Below, in pieces: positions 61,750 through 64,000 of a DNA stretch of 64,000 nucleotides (position 1 is the first letter of the stretch; each line of letters begins with the position of its first letter). This stretch comes from Sycobia sp. Sy_11 (Eukaryota > Arthropoda > Insecta > Hymenoptera > Epichrysomallidae): NCBI GenBank assembly GCA_018907035.1, contig JACCIC010000037.1, forward strand, positions 893,501 to 957,500, read 5' to 3'. The translations under genes and the position numbers were made by a program. The notes under the pieces are model-generated. The model made no database searches. It was given only the letters and a program-made list of their open reading frames with translations, and was not told the origin of the DNA.

Positions 61750-63092
61750 CATCAACAGAAATTTAGACCGAGGACATTTTTATAGAATACATATAGTTCA
61801 TTATTGAATAAGTGATTGATATATTAGGTGGCATTCCACTTGAAGCTATTGACTTTCCGTAAATTTGTTTTGAATAATGAGGCCATAACAGCGACAAGTA
61901 CTTCGCTTTCAAAGTGAATTATTTTTATTATATTTATATATACACTATAAAGGTATTGGGGAAAATTTTAGCAACTCTCAATTCTGATATACATGGAAGT
62001 GCAAGTGAACTTTGCTGACAGCAAACAACTAAAAAAATTCGGTAAATTACGGAAAAAGTATTTTCTAGAAGCGCTTGTCTATAATAATAATAATTATATA
62101 GACAAACTAATATATAACTTTGTGTAAACTAAGACATTCATTTAAATTCGCTTCGTTATCAATTGACTTATGCACTAATAATATGCTTAATTAAACTTGT
62201 AAAACGCACACGGAATAACGAAATCGATATTGATAAATAACAGTTATGTAAGTCGATGTTTCTTAAATTTACATAGATATATATCGAAATAGACCTGTAG
62301 TTGAATTCAAAAAATCAAATATGTATAAAATGATTAGAAAATATATTAAATAAATATAATGGACTGAATTTAAAAAAATGTAACTCGTCTGTATAGAATA
62401 TTGTATTCGTATAAATATACAGATATGTGTTTAATTGCGATGGAACGACATTAATACTAAGGAAAAATATGTAGACGTAATTTACTTATGAAGATGCTAT
62501 TCAAATATACCGCAATTAGTAAGATTTTAAGAAATATTAATTTTTATATGACACATGAAATGTTTGCGCGTTACATATACGAAAATGTTCGCCATTGCCA
62601 CATCATTGTCATGAAAGATATAAAAAAAATTTCATATGCATAATTAATTATAGAAAATTGTGAATATCAAGTGCAGGTGTGTGTGTCCATACACACATAT
62701 GACTTTTTTGTTCTCGTATTATGTGCGAAGGGTAAACCGAGAGGTGCAAAATCCAACAGCTGTTTACAGTTCATCGGCCCGGAGTTGGCGAAATTTCGCG
62801 TTTTCTTCTAATGTGTCGGCGCGGTGAATGAAACGAAGTCTATATACATAATACTAAGTATTTCGCTCTGCTCATGCATATTTTATTTGAATAACGTGTT
62901 TCTTCTGTATATACCAGTGAGAGAAAGAGGGCGGGGGGGGGGGGAGTAAGAAAGGGAGAAACGAGAGCTGCGCGCCCAGGAGAGCCCGTATAAAACTTTT
63001 TCTCTTCTTTTTCCCTTTTTATTTCTTTAAGAGAGCGGGATAGCGCTTGCGCGCGACTTTAAATTTGATATCAATCATTGACCTGATCCCTG

Positions 63093-63143
<51 letters not shown>

Positions 63144-64000
63144 TACATTATATGTTTCTTTTGAACAGGTACATAATACATTGGCAAAGAATAAAGGAAA
63201 GTATGACGCTCGTATTTCGCGCGCGCGCGTGTGTAGTATATGCATTCAGTGACTTTTATCCGACTAATATATAGGCGAGCAGGAGGCGCGTGTGTCATTG
63301 TACTCGAAAAAATAATTTATTCCGTAAAATTTTACGTCGACCTGATCCGCGATTAAAAATTTTTCAGCAGTACATCGCGTATAAAATTTTTCGCGCTGTA
63401 ATGAAATCTAGGGTACGGCGATCTTTCTCCCAATAAAGTCAATTTTCGATCGGGTAAATTTTCCACCTCAAACCTTCCCAAATTCCGGGGTTTTTTTTTT
63501 GTTGAAATCATATTTTAATTCAGATATAAAACATGAACGTAACATTGACTCAGCTTAATCGTCAATTCTCACGAATTTTTGTACTCACAGTTTAAAATAT
63601 CAATTATCAATAGTAGAGCTGATACAAAATTCAATTTTTAGTCTTAGTCACATATTTTATGAAGCGCGATGTATTTTGACTTGCTAAACACAAATTTGTA
63701 ATCACTATTGCTTGATATTTCTATATAGTAACTTATGAAAATGAAAAATGTAATATATTGAAATACTCAGATCGTATTCATTAATATATATTTAATTAAA
63801 TGATGAAAAACAGTAAAGTTTCTTTTCTGATAAATCTATACATTTATAGATATGCTGTAAATGCGATAAACAGGTTTCCTGCGTCAGTCTTGAAAATTAT
63901 AGGAGTTATAGCTATCGAATATTAGCTGCAATAATTGTCATGCGTATTAGAATTAGAATCAGAGCACTATTATTGTCATTATTTTATATCAATTGTGAAG

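Larger units (their letters stand above)
55641..64000. other. gene-free right end with microsatellites
   Basis: No supported gene was found. 56.4-57.0 and 60.1-62.8 kb are AT-rich unique DNA. Arrays: (GA)n 55984-56044, (TTA)n 56290-56361, (CT)n 57913-57956, (CT)n 58082-58141, (CT)n 58930-58978, (CATA)n then (TA)n 59150-59256, (TA)n 59559-59608, (GA)n 59626-59671, (TA)n 61697-61747 and (TA)n 63094-63137. A 20-base word CCAGTAATAAAATAGCAAAT is repeated at 61160 and 61195. Confidence 0.65.

Noticed and set aside
1..64000. CRISPR arrays, tRNA and rRNA genes
   Set aside because: All regular repeats are simple microsatellites without spacers. No convincing tRNA T-loop/anticodon arrangement or rRNA sequence was seen by eye; a tRNAscan-type search was not possible.

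Overview
This is a eukaryotic, almost certainly insect, nuclear window; a hymenopteran (bee, ant or wasp) is the best guess. The profilin protein is very close to insect profilins, introns have GT-AG ends, the DNA is AT-rich, and microsatellites are very dense. No assembly-level evidence is available to name a species. Five protein-coding genes and several transposon remnants can be supported; no tRNA, rRNA or CRISPR array was seen. Left part (1-14.6 kb): a decayed mariner transposase runs in from the left edge and ends at a TA at 549-550. Next comes profilin (chic) on the minus strand, with two coding exons separated by a 10.5 kb intron packed with (TA)n, (GA)n, (CT)n, (CA)n and (TTA)n arrays. 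Its start codon lies at 13788, below a GC-rich upstream region. Middle part (14.6-36.3 kb): AT-rich, compact and nearly free of dinucleotide arrays. It carries, all on the plus strand, NOL10 (11 exons, ribosome biogenesis), a seven-transmembrane gustatory-receptor-like protein (7 exons), the mitochondrial Rieske iron-sulfur protein RFeSP (4 exons, complex III) and an unrecognised 88-residue tail-anchored-looking protein. Between them lie two transposon structures: a Penelope-like reverse transcriptase/GIY-YIG fragment bounded by 36-37 bp near-identical inverted repeats, and a 2.2 kb long inverted repeat with arms of about 0.9-1.2 kb. Right part (36.3-64 kb): no complete gene is visible. It holds a promoter-like segment ending in a strong splice donor at 36859, GC-rich islands near 42.2, 45.2 and 54.8 kb, and many long microsatellites. 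One island has an initiator and a DPE at canonical spacing beside a short open exon ending in a donor. My reading is that this is the 5' region and first introns of one or more large plus-strand genes whose bodies lie beyond the window; this is inference. The genes do not form a pathway: profilin (actin), NOL10 (nucleolus) and RFeSP (respiration) are housekeeping neighbours.
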